NCBI RefSeq assembly: GCF_000402035.1
Contig: NC_021287.1
Span: 1,116,001 to 1,180,000 of the forward strand
Length of the DNA stretch: 64,000 nt
Reading direction: 5' to 3'
Origin: Caballeronia insecticola
Lineage (GTDB): Bacteria > Pseudomonadota > Gammaproteobacteria > Burkholderiales > Burkholderiaceae
A model generated the notes under the pieces. That model saw only the letters and a program-made list of their open reading frames with translations. It was not told the DNA's origin and ran no database searches. Position numbers and translations under genes: made by a program. Below are positions 55,742-64,000 of this stretch, one piece after another (positions within the stretch are counted from its first letter, which is position 1; the number at the start of each line of letters is the position of its first letter).

Positions 55742-57961
55742 ATGACCGAGACCGTCGTTCCCGCCGAAACGCTGCCCGAGCCGTCCATCGACGACGCGCT
55801 CGCGTTCGTGCGCGAGCACGCGAAGGACGCACGGCTCTCGAACGGCGAACTGCTGGCCGATCACGCCAGCGGCACTGCGCGCATCATGCTGACGTTGAAC
55901 GTCGATTCGTACGCGGTCGCCGCGGCGGCGCTCTTCGCGCTGGCGCCGCATCTGGACGATCCTGACAAGGTGATCGCCGAGCGCTTCGGTCCCGAAGTGC
56001 AGCGGCTCGTCGGCGACGTGCGCAAGCTGTTGCGGCTGGGTTCGGTCAGCTCGCGCGCGACGCTGCTGGAGTTCCCTGACACGCGCGATGCGCAGGCCGC
56101 ACGCCGTGCGCAGGTGGAATCGTTGCGCAAGATGCTGCTCGCGTTCGCGCAGGACATCCGCGTGGTGCTCATCCGGCTTGCGTCGCGGGTTCAGACGCTG
56201 CGCTATCACGCCGCGCACAAGCTCGATCCGTCGCCGGACGTGCCGCGCGAGACGCTCGAAATTTACGCGCCGCTCGCGAACCGTCTCGGCATCTGGCAAT
56301 TGAAGTGGGAACTGGAAGATCTGTCGTTCCGCTTCGAAGACCCCGTCACGTACAAGCGCATCGCCAAGCTGCTGGACGAGAAACGCGTCGAGCGCGAAAC
56401 CTATGTGAGAGAGGCGATCGCGCGCCTGCAGACGGAGCTCGACACCGCGCACATCAAGGCGGAAGTGAGCGGTCGGCCGAAGCACATCTACAGCATCTGG
56501 AAGAAGATGCGTGGCAAGCATCTCGACTTCGCCGAGCTGAACGACGTGCGCGCGTTTCGCGTGATTGTGGGCGATATCAAGGACTGCTACACCGTGCTCG
56601 GCATCGTGCACAACCTGTGGCAGCCGGTGCCGCGCGAATTCGACGACTACATTTCACGCCCCAAGCCCAACGGCTACAAGTCGCTGCATACGGTCGTGAT
56701 CGGCGACGACGGGCGCGCGTTCGAAGTGCAAATTCGCACGTGGGAGATGCATCAGTTCGCCGAATACGGCGTCGCGGCCCACTGGCGCTACAAGGAAGCG
56801 GGCGTGCGCGGCTACGCGGGACAAGTGACCGCGAGCGAGAAATACGACGAGAAAATTGCGTGGCTGCGCCAGCTTCTCGCATGGAAGGACGATGTCGAAG
56901 GCGAGGGGCCGGGCTGGCAGCAACTGCGCGACGCCACGCTCGACGACGACCATATCTACGTGCTCACGCCACAGGCGCGCGTGATTGCGTTGCCGCAAGG
57001 CGCGACCGCGGTCGATTTCGCGTATCACCTGCACAGCGAGCTTGGGCATCGTTGCCGCGGCGCGCGCGTCGACGGCGCAATGGTGCCGCTCAACACGCCG
57101 CTGCAGAACGGCCAGACGGTCGAGATCGTCGCGGTGAAGGAGGGCGGGCCGTCGCGCGACTGGCTCAATCCGCAACTCGGCTATCTGCACAGCGCGCGGG
57201 CGCGGCAGAAGGTGCGCTCGTGGTTCCTCGCCGCCGACGCCGCCGAGAATATCGCGGCAGGCCGGGCGCTCGTCGAAAAGACCTTGCAGCGCGAGGGCAA
57301 GACCTCGGTCAGCCTGGAACAACTTGCGGTGAAGCTCGGCTTCAAGACGCCGGAGGATCTTTACGCGGTCGTCGCGAAGGAAGAGTTCAGTCTGCGCAAT
57401 ATCGAGCAGGCGCTCTCCGATACGCCGCCGCCGGAGCCCGAACCGGAGGCGCCCGAGCAGTTCGAGAAGCGCAGCAGCGGGCAGAGCGTCGCGCATGGTG
57501 CGTCGACGGGCGTGCTCGTGGTCGGCGTGGACGCGCTGCTCACGCAACTCGCGCGCTGCTGCCGCCCCGCGCCGCCCGATGCAATTGCCGGATTCGTCAC
57601 GCGGGGCAAAGGCATGTCGATTCACCGCACCGATTGCGCGACGTTCAAGCGCATGGCTCAGCGCGCGCCCGAGCGTGTACTGCACACGACCTGGTCCGCG
57701 GAGGTGATGAACGGACGGGGGTCGTCGGTGTATCCGGTGGATCTTTCGGTCGAATCGGCGGACCGGCAGGGTCTGCTGCGCGATATCTCCGAAGTTTTCG
57801 CGCGCGAGAAGATCAACGTCGTCGGCGTGAAGAGCCAGAGCCGCAGGAACATCGCGTATATGCAGTTCACCGTGGAAGTATCGAATGCCGCGCAAATTCA
57901 GCGCGCGTGCACGCTGCTCGGTGAAGTGCCGGGCGTGATCCGCGCATCGCGGCGTACCTGA
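55742..57961 (+). CDS. relA: GTP pyrophosphokinase, monofunctional RelA type
   Basis: This encodes 739 residues. The N-terminal pseudo-HD hydrolase region (about 20-175) has lost the HDxxED motif: the matching stretch near residues 62-73 reads LFALAPHLDD. The synthetase domain (about 230-345) has IYSIWKKMRGKHLDFAELND and EFDD at 299-302, the acidic ExDD signature of RelA rather than RxKD of SpoT. A TGS domain (about 405-465), an alpha-helical region and a C-terminal ACT domain ('LSVESADRQGLLRDISEVFA') follow, for ribosome-dependent sensing. It makes (p)ppGpp during amino-acid starvation. Confidence 0.94.
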   Translation: MTETVVPAETLPEPSIDDALAFVREHAKDARLSNGELLADHASGTARIMLTLNVDSYAVAAAALFALAPHLDDPDKVIAERFGPEVQRLVGDVRKLLRLGSVSSRATLLEFPDTRDAQAARRAQVESLRKMLLAFAQDIRVVLIRLASRVQTLRYHAAHKLDPSPDVPRETLEIYAPLANRLGIWQLKWELEDLSFRFEDPVTYKRIAKLLDEKRVERETYVREAIARLQTELDTAHIKAEVSGRPKHIYSIWKKMRGKHLDFAELNDVRAFRVIVGDIKDCYTVLGIVHNLWQPVPREFDDYISRPKPNGYKSLHTVVIGDDGRAFEVQIRTWEMHQFAEYGVAAHWRYKEAGVRGYAGQVTASEKYDEKIAWLRQLLAWKDDVEGEGPGWQQLRDATLDDDHIYVLTPQARVIALPQGATAVDFAYHLHSELGHRCRGARVDGAMVPLNTPLQNGQTVEIVAVKEGGPSRDWLNPQLGYLHSARARQKVRSWFLAADAAENIAAGRALVEKTLQREGKTSVSLEQLAVKLGFKTPEDLYAVVAKEEFSLRNIEQALSDTPPPEPEPEAPEQFEKRSSGQSVAHGASTGVLVVGVDALLTQLARCCRPAPPDAIAGFVTRGKGMSIHRTDCATFKRMAQRAPERVLHTTWSAEVMNGRGSSVYPVDLSVESADRQGLLRDISEVFAREKINVVGVKSQSRRNIAYMQFTVEVSNAAQIQRACTLLGEVPGVIRASRRT

Positions 57962-58059
57962 CTTCATCGAGTTCCCGTCTAACGCGTTGATGGCGAAGCG
58001 TATTTCCCGCGAAGTTGATTGGATCAACGAATAAATTTGCGTTTTCCGCAGACAAACAC

Positions 58060-58088
58060 TTGCCAAGTTTCGAAACGCTCCATATAAT
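58060..58088 (+). promoter_or_regulatory. promoter of tRNA-Val
   Basis: TTGCCA (58060-58065) and TATAAT (58083-58088) are spaced 17 bp and end 12 bp before the tRNA. It is a near-consensus sigma-70 promoter. Confidence 0.88.
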
Positions 58089-58100
58089 CTCACTTCTTTC

Positions 58101-58177
58101 AGGCTCGTAGCTCAGCTGGTTAGAGCACCACCTTGACATGGTGGGGGTCGTTGGTTCGAGTCCAATCGAGCCTACCA
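58101..58177 (+). tRNA. tRNA-Val(GAC)
   Basis: This is a 77-nt cloverleaf. The acceptor AGGCTCG/CGAGCCT pairs fully, the anticodon loop TTGACAT has anticodon GAC (reads GUC/GUU), and CCA is encoded. It lies directly upstream of the thrS leader, and no strong terminator separates them (only an AAATTCAG/CTGAATTT stem at 58187-58216 without a U-run). Confidence 0.96.
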
Positions 58178-58262
58178 ACGAAAACGAAATTCAGTGGGTC
58201 TAGATTCGCTGAATTTCAACCGCAACAAGCGCTTTGCGCAAAAGGCACGGAAGGCATACATA

Positions 58263-58307
58263 ATGGCCCGTCGAACGTTGACCGAAACAACTTCGGAGCG
58301 ACGCTAG
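58263..58307 (+). CDS. putative thrS leader peptide (14 aa, four Thr)
   Basis: ATG with GGAAGG 8 nt upstream encodes MARRTLTETTSERR and stops at TAG. Four of 14 codons are Thr (ACG, ACC, ACA, ACT, all four kinds), upstream of threonyl-tRNA synthetase and an intrinsic terminator. The ATG overlaps a possible -10 box, so translation requires transcripts that begin further upstream, for example from the tRNA-Val promoter. No antiterminator partner is obvious. Treated as a hypothesis. Confidence 0.35.
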   Translation: MARRTLTETTSERR

Positions 58308-58361
58308 TCGAGGACCCAATTCGCCTTCTGCCAAATTGTTTCGCGGTATGTGTGAAAAGTG

Positions 58362-58397
58362 AATGCGGCCCCTCGATAGCGGGGCCGCATTTTTTTT
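58362..58397 (+). terminator. intrinsic terminator inside the thrS leader (attenuator candidate)
   Basis: A perfect 11-bp stem (AATGCGGCCCC / GGGGCCGCATT) with an 8-nt loop runs into seven T. It stands between any upstream promoter and thrS, so full expression of thrS needs read-through or a promoter in the 85 nt beyond it. Confidence 0.85.
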
Positions 58398-58482
58398 GTC
58401 CCTTCGGTTTTTCGGAAACGGAAACAGCGGGGCAATGCTTAATCGAATTCGCCCGGCGTGCGCCGGCGTCCTGGAGAACGAA

Positions 58483-60390
58483 ATGGTATCGGTACGTTTG
58501 CCTGATGGGTCGGTCCGTCAATACGACCACCCGGTGACCGTCGCGGAAGTCGCGGCATCGATCGGCGCGGGCCTCGCCAAGGCGGCGCTCGCCGGCAAGC
58601 TCAACGGCGAACTGGTCGATACCTCGTTCGTGATCGATCGTGATTCGTCGCTTGCCATCGTCACTGACAAGGACCCGGAAGGCGTCGATGTCGTGCGCCA
58701 CTCGACCGCGCACTTGCTGGCCTACGCGGTGAAGGATCTGTTTCCCGAAGCACAGGTGACCATCGGACCGGTGATCGATAACGGCTTCTACTACGATTTC
58801 TCGTACAGCCGCCCCTTCACCCCCGAAGATCTCGAGAAGATCGAGAAGCGCATGCAGGAGCTCGCCAAGAAAGACGAGCCGGTGTCGCGCCGCGTGGTGT
58901 CGCGCGACGAGGCGGTCGAGTATTTCAAGAGCATCGGCGAGAACTACAAGGCCGAAATCATCGCGTCGATTCCGGAAAGCGACGAAATCAGGCTCTATGG
59001 TCACGGCAATTTCGTCGACCTGTGCCGCGGTCCGCACGTGCCGTCTACCGGCAAGCTGAAGGTCTTCAAGCTGATGAAGGTCGCGGGCGCGTACTGGCGC
59101 GGCGACTCGAAGAACGAACAACTGCAGCGCATCTACGGCACCGCCTGGACCAAGAAGGAAGACCAGGACGCGTACCTGCACATGCTCGAGGAAGCTGAGA
59201 AGCGCGACCACCGCAAGCTCGGCAAGCAACTCGACCTGTTCCATTTGCAGGACGAAGCGCCGGGCATGGTGTTCTGGCATCCGAAGGGCTGGTCGCTGTG
59301 GCAGCAGGTCGAGCAGTACATGCGCCGTCGCGTGAACGAGGCCGGCTATCTCGAGATCAAGACCCCGATGGTCATGGATCGCTCGCTCTGGGAAGCGTCG
59401 GGCCACTGGCAGAATTATCGTGAAAATATGTTCACGACCGAGTCGGAAAAGCGCGACTACGCCATCAAGCCGATGAACTGCCCGGGTCACGTGCAGGTGT
59501 TCAATCACGGCTTGCGCTCGTACCGCGATCTGCCGCTGCGCTATGCCGAATTCGGTTCGTGCCATCGCAACGAGCCGTCGGGTGCGCTGCACGGTCTGAT
59601 GCGCGTGCGCGGCTTCGTCCAGGACGATGCTCACATTTTCTGCACCGAAGACCAGTTCATCGCGGAATCGATCGCGTTCAATACGCTCGCGATGAGCGTG
59701 TACAAGGATTTCGGCTTCGATCACATCGACATCAAGCTGTCGCTGCGTCCGGAGCAGCGCGCCGGTACCGACGAAACCTGGGATCGCGCGGAGCAGGGAC
59801 TGCGCGAAGCGCTGACCGCCTGCGGGCTGCAGTGGGAAGAACTTGCGGGCGAAGGCGCGTTCTACGGTCCGAAGATCGAGTACCACATCAAGGACGCGCT
59901 CGGCCGGTCGTGGCAATGCGGTACGCTGCAGCTCGACATGGTGCTGCCGGAGCGGCTCGGCGCGGAGTATGTCGCGGAAGACAACAGCCGCCGCCGGCCG
60001 GTGATGCTTCACCGCGCCATCGTCGGCTCGATGGAGCGTTTTCTCGGCATTCTGATCGAGCACCATGCCGGTGCAATGCCGCCGTGGCTCGCGCCGATCC
60101 AGGCCGTTGTGCTCAATATTGCTGAAAGTCAGGCCGAATACGCGGCGAATTTGGCCCAATCGTTGCAAAAACAAGGGCTTAGAGTTGAGTGCGATTTGCG
60201 CAACGAGAAGATTAGCTATAAAATACGCGAGCACACGCTGCAAAAGGTGCCGTATTTGCTGGTCGTCGGCGACAAAGAGCGTGATGCACAAACCGTGGCC
60301 GTGCGTGCTCGTGGCGGTGTCGATCTCGGCGTGATGCCCGTCGACGCATTTCTGGAGCGTCTGCAGCAGGAAGTGCGGGCGTTCAAGTAA
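58483..60390 (+). CDS. thrS: threonyl-tRNA synthetase
   Basis: This encodes 635 residues. A TGS domain (about 1-62) is followed by a second additional/editing domain with [12 protein letters not shown] and the Zn-like '[20 protein letters not shown]'. The class II catalytic core (about 240-530) has [20 protein letters not shown] and '[20 protein letters not shown]', and an anticodon-binding domain ends the chain. GGAG lies 7 nt before ATG. It is the first gene of thrS-infC-rpmI-rplT-pheST. Confidence 0.97.
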   Translation: MVSVRLPDGSVRQYDHPVTVAEVAASIGAGLAKAALAGKLNGELVDTSFVIDRDSSLAIVTDKDPEGVDVVRHSTAHLLAYAVKDLFPEAQVTIGPVIDNGFYYDFSYSRPFTPEDLEKIEKRMQELAKKDEPVSRRVVSRDEAVEYFKSIGENYKAEIIASIPESDEIRLYGHGNFVDLCRGPHVPSTGKLKVFKLMKVAGAYWRGDSKNEQLQRIYGTAWTKKEDQDAYLHMLEEAEKRDHRKLGKQLDLFHLQDEAPGMVFWHPKGWSLWQQVEQYMRRRVNEAGYLEIKTPMVMDRSLWEASGHWQNYRENMFTTESEKRDYAIKPMNCPGHVQVFNHGLRSYRDLPLRYAEFGSCHRNEPSGALHGLMRVRGFVQDDAHIFCTEDQFIAESIAFNTLAMSVYKDFGFDHIDIKLSLRPEQRAGTDETWDRAEQGLREALTACGLQWEELAGEGAFYGPKIEYHIKDALGRSWQCGTLQLDMVLPERLGAEYVAEDNSRRRPVMLHRAIVGSMERFLGILIEHHAGAMPPWLAPIQAVVLNIAESQAEYAANLAQSLQKQGLRVECDLRNEKISYKIREHTLQKVPYLLVVGDKERDAQTVAVRARGGVDLGVMPVDAFLERLQQEVRAFK

Positions 60391-60437
60391 GTCACTCGCA
60401 GCGCGGCTTGTTTTTTCATTTTTAGAGGAAACGTAAC

Positions 60438-60965
60438 ATCGCTACTGATAAGTCGTCACATCGCATCAACGGTGAAATTACTGCACCGGAAGTGCGCTTG
60501 GTCGGAGTGGACAACGAGCCGCTCGGAATCGTGAAACTGGCCGAGGCGTTCCGCCTTTCTGAGCAGAACGACGTCGATCTGGTCGAAATCGCGCCGCAGG
60601 CGGTTCCGCCTGTCTGCCGTCTGATGGACTACGGCAAGTTCAAGTACTCGGAAGCGAAGAAGCAGCACGAGGCGAAGCTCAAGCAGAAGATCGTGCAGGT
60701 GAAGGAAGTCAAATTCCGCCCCGGCACGGATGACGGTGATTACAACGTCAAGCTGCGCAACCTCACGCGCTTCCTCGAAGACGGCGACAAGACGAAAATC
60801 ACGTTGCGTTTCCGTGGTCGCGAAATGGCGCACCAGGAAATCGGCATGCGGATGCTCGAACGTCTGAAGACGGATCTGGACGAATACGGTCAGGTCGAGC
60901 AAATGCCGAAGATGGAAGGACGCCAGATGATCATGGTGCTCGCGCCCAAGAAGAAGGCTAAGTAA
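60438..60965 (+). CDS. infC: translation initiation factor IF-3 (ATC start)
   Basis: The protein must begin at ATC 60438: GAGGA lies 9 nt upstream, and the conserved N-terminus (translated with Met) [20 protein letters not shown] begins there. No ATG or GTG gives this end; the first in-frame canonical codon at 60492 would remove 18 conserved residues. The product is 175 residues, normal length, ending [10 protein letters not shown]. Rare infC start codons allow IF-3, which rejects non-canonical starts, to repress its own translation. Confidence 0.95.
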   Translation: MATDKSSHRINGEITAPEVRLVGVDNEPLGIVKLAEAFRLSEQNDVDLVEIAPQAVPPVCRLMDYGKFKYSEAKKQHEAKLKQKIVQVKEVKFRPGTDDGDYNVKLRNLTRFLEDGDKTKITLRFRGREMAHQEIGMRMLERLKTDLDEYGQVEQMPKMEGRQMIMVLAPKKKAK

Positions 60966-61002
60966 GCATAAGCGGTAATGCAGTGAACAAGGCAGTGGAT
61001 CG

Positions 61003-61028
61003 CGCGCCGTCGCAAGGCGGCTGGCGCG
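61003..61028 (+). other. hairpin in the infC-rpmI spacer
   Basis: CGCGCC...GGCGCG with an inner GTCGC-aag-GCGGC helix forms a strong stem-loop 40 nt past infC. The 243-nt spacer (60966-61208) also holds a GGCGTCGCTCA direct repeat at 61051 and 61065. In E. coli the same spacer region carries the L20 repressor site, so an autoregulatory structure is plausible. Confidence 0.4.
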
Positions 61029-61208
61029 GTACTGCCGGAAGTTTCGGGGTGGCGTCGCTCAGGCGGCGTCGCTCATGAAAGGCAGCGGTTCCTCGAGGAC
61101 CGTTTGCACATAAGTGGAGCGTGGGTTTCGAAGGGCGGGCAAGGATCCGAAGTGTTATCAGAGGATCGGCCGCACACCCATGACCATCTAATAAACTGGA
61201 GTAGTTTC

Positions 61209-61406
61209 ATGCCGAAGATGAAGACCAAGAAGAGCGCTGCGAAGCGCTTCGTGGTGCGTCCGGGCGGTACCGTCAAGCGCGGTCAAGCGTTCAAGCGCCA
61301 CATTCTTACCAAGAAAACCACCAAGAACAAACGCCATCTGCGTGGCTCGACGGCAGTTCATGATTCCGATCTGAACTCCGTCCGCGCAATGCTGCCGTTC
61401 GCCTAA
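61209..61406 (+). CDS. rpmI: 50S ribosomal protein L35
   Basis: This encodes 65 residues, full length: [20 protein letters not shown] and then [20 protein letters not shown], strongly basic as expected. GGAG lies 8 nt upstream. It lies between infC and rplT, the conserved order. Confidence 0.97.
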   Translation: MPKMKTKKSAAKRFVVRPGGTVKRGQAFKRHILTKKTTKNKRHLRGSTAVHDSDLNSVRAMLPFA

Positions 61407-61434
61407 CCTCAACTAACACTCCAAGGAGAGCAAC

Positions 61435-61794
61435 ATGCCTCGAGTAAAACGTGGGGTTACCGCACGGGCCCGTCACAAGAAGATCATTCGTCTGGCCAAG
61501 GGTTACCGCGGCCGTCGCAATAACGTCTATCGCATCGCCAAGCAGGCGGTCATGCGCGCAGGGCAGTACGCCTATCGCGATCGCCGCAACAAGAAGCGTG
61601 TGTTCCGCGCACTGTGGATCACGCGTATCAATGCAGCGGTGCGTCAGCACGACATGACCTACAGCGTGTTCATCAACGGCCTGAAGAAGGCTTCGATCGA
61701 ACTCGACCGCAAGGTGCTGGCTGACATGGCTGTGTTCGACAAGGCTGCTTTTGCTGCGATCGTGAAGCAGGTGAAAGCCGCCGTTGCAGCCTAA
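61435..61794 (+). CDS. rplT: 50S ribosomal protein L20
   Basis: This encodes 119 residues: [40 protein letters not shown] and '[20 protein letters not shown]'-like sequence. It binds 23S rRNA early in 50S assembly and in many bacteria represses rpmI-rplT translation. AAGGAGAG precedes the ATG. Confidence 0.97.
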   Translation: MPRVKRGVTARARHKKIIRLAKGYRGRRNNVYRIAKQAVMRAGQYAYRDRRNKKRVFRALWITRINAAVRQHDMTYSVFINGLKKASIELDRKVLADMAVFDKAAFAAIVKQVKAAVAA

Positions 61795-61861
61795 TTGCGA
61801 AATTAGTACTGCGTGGTTCGCCTCTTCGTCGCCGGGTTGTTGACGGCGGCGCAAAGGCAGA

Positions 61862-61890
61862 AAACGGGGCTCTCACCGAGCCCCGTTTTT
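61862..61890 (+). terminator. terminator between rplT and pheS
   Basis: AAACGGGGCTC / GAGCCCCGTTT with a 5-nt loop is followed by a T-run. A second inverted repeat, CGGTTTTGC / GCAAAACCG (61901-61909 and 61941-61949), follows. pheS therefore needs read-through or its own start. Confidence 0.85.
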
Positions 61891-61988
61891 GTTGGTCGGA
61901 CGGTTTTGCACATCGCATGCGCGACACGAAGCGTGGATGAGCAAAACCGAACCTCAGTTTGAATTTCGACGTAGAGAAGATGGGATCA

Positions 61989-63002
61989 ATGGATCTGGAC
62001 CAGATTGTCGCCGACGCGAAAAGCGCCTTTGAACACGCCACCGATGCCACCACGCTCGAAAACGAGAAAGCGCGGTTCCTTGGCAAATCCGGCGCGCTGA
62101 CCGAGTTGCTCAAGGGTTTGGGCAAGCTCGATCCGGACGCGAAGAAAACCGAAGGCGCGCGCATCAATCAGGCGAAGCAGCAAGTCGAAGCCGCGTTGAA
62201 CGCACGCCGTCAGGCGCTCGCGGATGCGCTTCTGAACCAGCGCCTTGCCGCCGAAGCCATCGATGTCACCTTGCCTGGCCGCGGCGCGGGCGCGGGTACG
62301 CTGCATCCGGTGATGCACACGTGGGAGCGCGTCGAGCAGGTCTTCCGCACCATCGGCTTCGACGTCGCGGACGGTCCCGAAATCGAAACCGACTGGTACA
62401 ACTTCACCGCGTTGAACAGCCCGGAGAACCATCCGGCGCGTTCGATGCAGGACACGTTCTATGTCGACGGCCACGACGCCGAAGGCCGTCCGCTGCTGCT
62501 TCGCACGCACACGAGCCCGATGCAGGTGCGCTACGCGCGCATGAACAAGCCGCCGATCAAGGTGATCGTGCCGGGCCGCACGTATCGCGTGGACAGCGAC
62601 GCCACCCATTCGCCGATGTTCAATCAGGTCGAAGGCCTGTGGATCGAAGAGAACATCAGCTTCGCGGATCTGAAGGGCGTCTACACCGATTTTCTGAAGA
62701 AGTTTTTCGAGCGCGACGACATTCTCGTACGCTTCCGTCCGTCGTACTTTCCGTTCACGGAGCCGTCGGCCGAGATCGACATGATGTTCGAGCACGGCAA
62801 GAACGCGGGCAAATGGCTGGAAATCTCCGGCTCGGGTCAGGTGCATCCGACCGTCATTCGCAACATGGGTCTCGATCCGGAGCGCTATATCGGCTTTGCG
62901 TTCGGCAGCGGCCTCGAGCGCCTGACGATGTTGCGCTACGGCGTGCAGGACCTGCGTCTGTTCTTCGAGAACGATCTGCGTTTCCTGCGCCAGTTCGCCT
63001 GA
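61989..63002 (+). CDS. pheS: phenylalanyl-tRNA synthetase alpha subunit
   Basis: This encodes 337 residues from ATG 61989 ([10 protein letters not shown]), the conserved betaproteobacterial start; an ATG three codons earlier is possible. An N-terminal coiled coil (1-85) is followed by the class II core with [20 protein letters not shown], '[20 protein letters not shown]', [16 protein letters not shown] and '[20 protein letters not shown]'. It pairs with PheT as an alpha2-beta2 enzyme. Confidence 0.96.
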   Translation: MDLDQIVADAKSAFEHATDATTLENEKARFLGKSGALTELLKGLGKLDPDAKKTEGARINQAKQQVEAALNARRQALADALLNQRLAAEAIDVTLPGRGAGAGTLHPVMHTWERVEQVFRTIGFDVADGPEIETDWYNFTALNSPENHPARSMQDTFYVDGHDAEGRPLLLRTHTSPMQVRYARMNKPPIKVIVPGRTYRVDSDATHSPMFNQVEGLWIEENISFADLKGVYTDFLKKFFERDDILVRFRPSYFPFTEPSAEIDMMFEHGKNAGKWLEISGSGQVHPTVIRNMGLDPERYIGFAFGSGLERLTMLRYGVQDLRLFFENDLRFLRQFA

Positions 63003-63080
63003 AGCACGCAGCGCCGCGTCGTCCGGCTGGCAGCGAAGGCACCGGACGAGAGACTCCACACATTTCGAACGTAGACACAC

Positions 63081-64000
63081 ATGCAATTCCCTGAATCCTG
63101 GCTCCGCAGCTTCGTCGATCCCAAGCTCTCCACGGACGAGCTCGCGCACGCATTGACGATGGCCGGCCTCGAAGTCGAAGACCTGCGCCCGGTCGCCCCG
63201 CCGACGACGAAGATCGTGGTCGGGCAGGTGCTCGAAGTCGCGCGGCATCCCAACGCCGACAAGCTCAACGTGTGTCAGGTCGATGCCGGCACGGGCGAGC
63301 AGCTGAACATCGTGTGCGGCGCGCCGAACGTGGCGCCGGGCATCAAGGTGCCGGTCGCGCTGATCGGCGCGGTGCTGCCGCCGGCTGAAACGGGCGGCGA
63401 GCCGTTCGCCATCAAGCCGACCAAGCTGCGCGGCATCGACAGCCAGGGCATGCTGTGCTCGGCGCGCGAACTGAAGTTGTCGGAAGATCACAGCGGTCTT
63501 CTGATTCTGTCGCCGGACGCGAAGGTCGGTCAGGACATCCGCGAAGCGCTCAATCTCGACGACACCGTCTTCGAGATCAAGCTCACGCCGAACAAGGCGG
63601 ATTGCCTGTCGGTGTTCGGCGTCGCGCGCGAAACTGCGGCGATCACCGGCGCACCGCTCAAGACGCTGGACATGCCGGCAGTCGTGGCGAAGCTTGACGA
63701 AAAGCTGCCCGTGAAGATTCTCGCGCCCGACCTCTGCGGCCGCTTCTCGGGCCGCGTGATTCGCGGCGTGAACGCGCACGCGAAGACGCCGCAGTGGATG
63801 GTCGAGCGGCTCGAACGCGCGGGCCAGCGCAGCATTTCCGCGCTCGTCGACATCTCGAATTACGTGATGCTCGAACTGGGCCGTCCGTCGCACGTGTTCG
63901 ACCTCGACAAGATCCACGGCGCGATCGAAGTGCGCTGGGGCAAGAAGGGTGAGTCGCTCAAGCTCTTGAACGGTAACACCGTCGAGCTGGACGAAAGCGT
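63081..64000 (+). CDS. pheT: phenylalanyl-tRNA synthetase beta subunit (3' truncated by window)
   Basis: The first 306 codons are visible and open to the right edge. It begins [20 protein letters not shown], followed by the EMAP/tRNA-binding domain (about 39-150) '[20 protein letters not shown]', then the B3/4 editing region with [16 protein letters not shown] and '[20 protein letters not shown]'. The full protein is about 800 residues. It lies 78 bp after pheS in the same operon. Confidence 0.95.
   Translation, partial: MQFPESWLRSFVDPKLSTDELAHALTMAGLEVEDLRPVAPPTTKIVVGQVLEVARHPNADKLNVCQVDAGTGEQLNIVCGAPNVAPGIKVPVALIGAVLPPAETGGEPFAIKPTKLRGIDSQGMLCSARELKLSEDHSGLLILSPDAKVGQDIREALNLDDTVFEIKLTPNKADCLSVFGVARETAAITGAPLKTLDMPAVVAKLDEKLPVKILAPDLCGRFSGRVIRGVNAHAKTPQWMVERLERAGQRSISALVDISNYVMLELGRPSHVFDLDKIHGAIEVRWGKKGESLKLLNGNTVELDES

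Larger units (their letters stand above)
58178..58482 (+). promoter_or_regulatory. thrS leader region
   Basis: This 305-bp stretch between tRNA-Val and thrS has no ordinary gene. In order it holds a stem (58187-58216), a promoter-like TTGCGC at 58234 with CATAAT at 58259, a 14-codon Thr-rich reading frame (58263-58307), small hairpins CCGAA/TTCGG and CGAC/GTCG, and a strong intrinsic terminator (58362-58397) 86 nt before thrS. The layout is that of an attenuator leader or a short terminated RNA. Confidence 0.6.

Noticed and set aside
57867..58178. Minus-strand frame beginning MVGSIGLEPTTPTMSRW overlapping tRNA-Val
   Set aside because: Same artefact, antisense to a tRNA and to the end of relA.
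58216..60291. 691-codon minus-strand open frame opposite thrS
   Set aside because: Shadow of thrS; no family resemblance and it would cross the leader terminator.
61795..61988. Phe-type leader-peptide attenuator before pheS, as in E. coli
   Set aside because: A terminator is present, but the open frames across the spacer contain at most two Phe codons and no cluster; it looks like a simple terminator.

Overview
This is a 64 kb stretch of ordinary chromosome from a GC-rich betaproteobacterium. The best fit is the Burkholderiaceae, in the Paraburkholderia/Caballeronia/Burkholderia group. Supporting evidence is the tRNA-Val, thrS, infC, rpmI, rplT, pheS, pheT order, a Burkholderia-type 16-strand porin, a two-subunit arginine succinyltransferase (AruF/AruG), an ETF-ubiquinone oxidoreductase and a DUF2968 protein. 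I saw no prophage, intact insertion sequence, CRISPR array or plasmid function. Genus and function calls rest on reading the translated proteins, not on a database search.

Layout. 0-1.4 kb: end of a sodium:solute symporter and tRNA-Ser(GGA). 1.4-2.6 kb: gene-poor, with a 106-nt nested palindrome and two small proteins. 2.6-6 kb: a CHAD protein divergent from the phosphate transporter Pit, with a Pho-box-like site between them, then a histone-H1-like/DNA-binding protein. 6-8.7 kb: a lower-GC patch with a broken glycerophosphodiesterase remnant, a small exported protein, an unknown protein and a DUF2968 protein. 8.7-18 kb: small stress or metabolic genes (PRC-barrel, RNase H, SDR, porin, LysE exporter, initiator tRNA, rpsU, ferredoxin, YigZ/IMPACT, GNAT acetyltransferase, a CSS-EAL c-di-GMP phosphodiesterase). 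18.3-30.1 kb: one complete arginine uptake and catabolism locus, with ABC permeases and ATPase, an AraC/GlxA-type ArgR, all AST enzymes (astC, aruF, aruG, astD, astB, astE) and the periplasmic binding protein. 30.2-36.1 kb: an AaeAB-like aromatic-acid efflux system (outer membrane factor, FUSC pump, DUF1656, membrane fusion protein) divergent from its LysR regulator. 36-48.8 kb: housekeeping genes, including an SRAP peptidase, phosphoesterase, FAD-linked oxidase, WrbA, YihY, an O-acetylhomoserine sulfhydrylase with a downstream hydrolase, a CBS protein, an LplT-PlsC fusion and aroC. 48.9-55.7 kb: fatty-acid/ketone-body genes (ETF-QO, SDR plus thioesterase, PAS-LuxR regulator divergent from scoAB), a hydrolase and RidA. 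55.7-64 kb: monofunctional relA, tRNA-Val(GAC), and the thrS-infC-rpmI-rplT-pheS-pheT translation operon, with pheT cut by the window edge.

The most interesting signals are non-coding. (1) The thrS leader carries a 14-codon reading frame with four Thr codons, a good ribosome binding site and a perfect intrinsic terminator before thrS. (2) A 106-nt multi-tier hairpin lies at 1639-1744. (3) Two exact ArgR half-sites (TGTCGC-N8-AA) sit in front of astC and the binding-protein gene. (4) Operator-like palindromes lie in three promoter regions. infC also uses a rare ATC start codon, and relA has lost the HD hydrolase motif while keeping the RelA-type ExDD signature.
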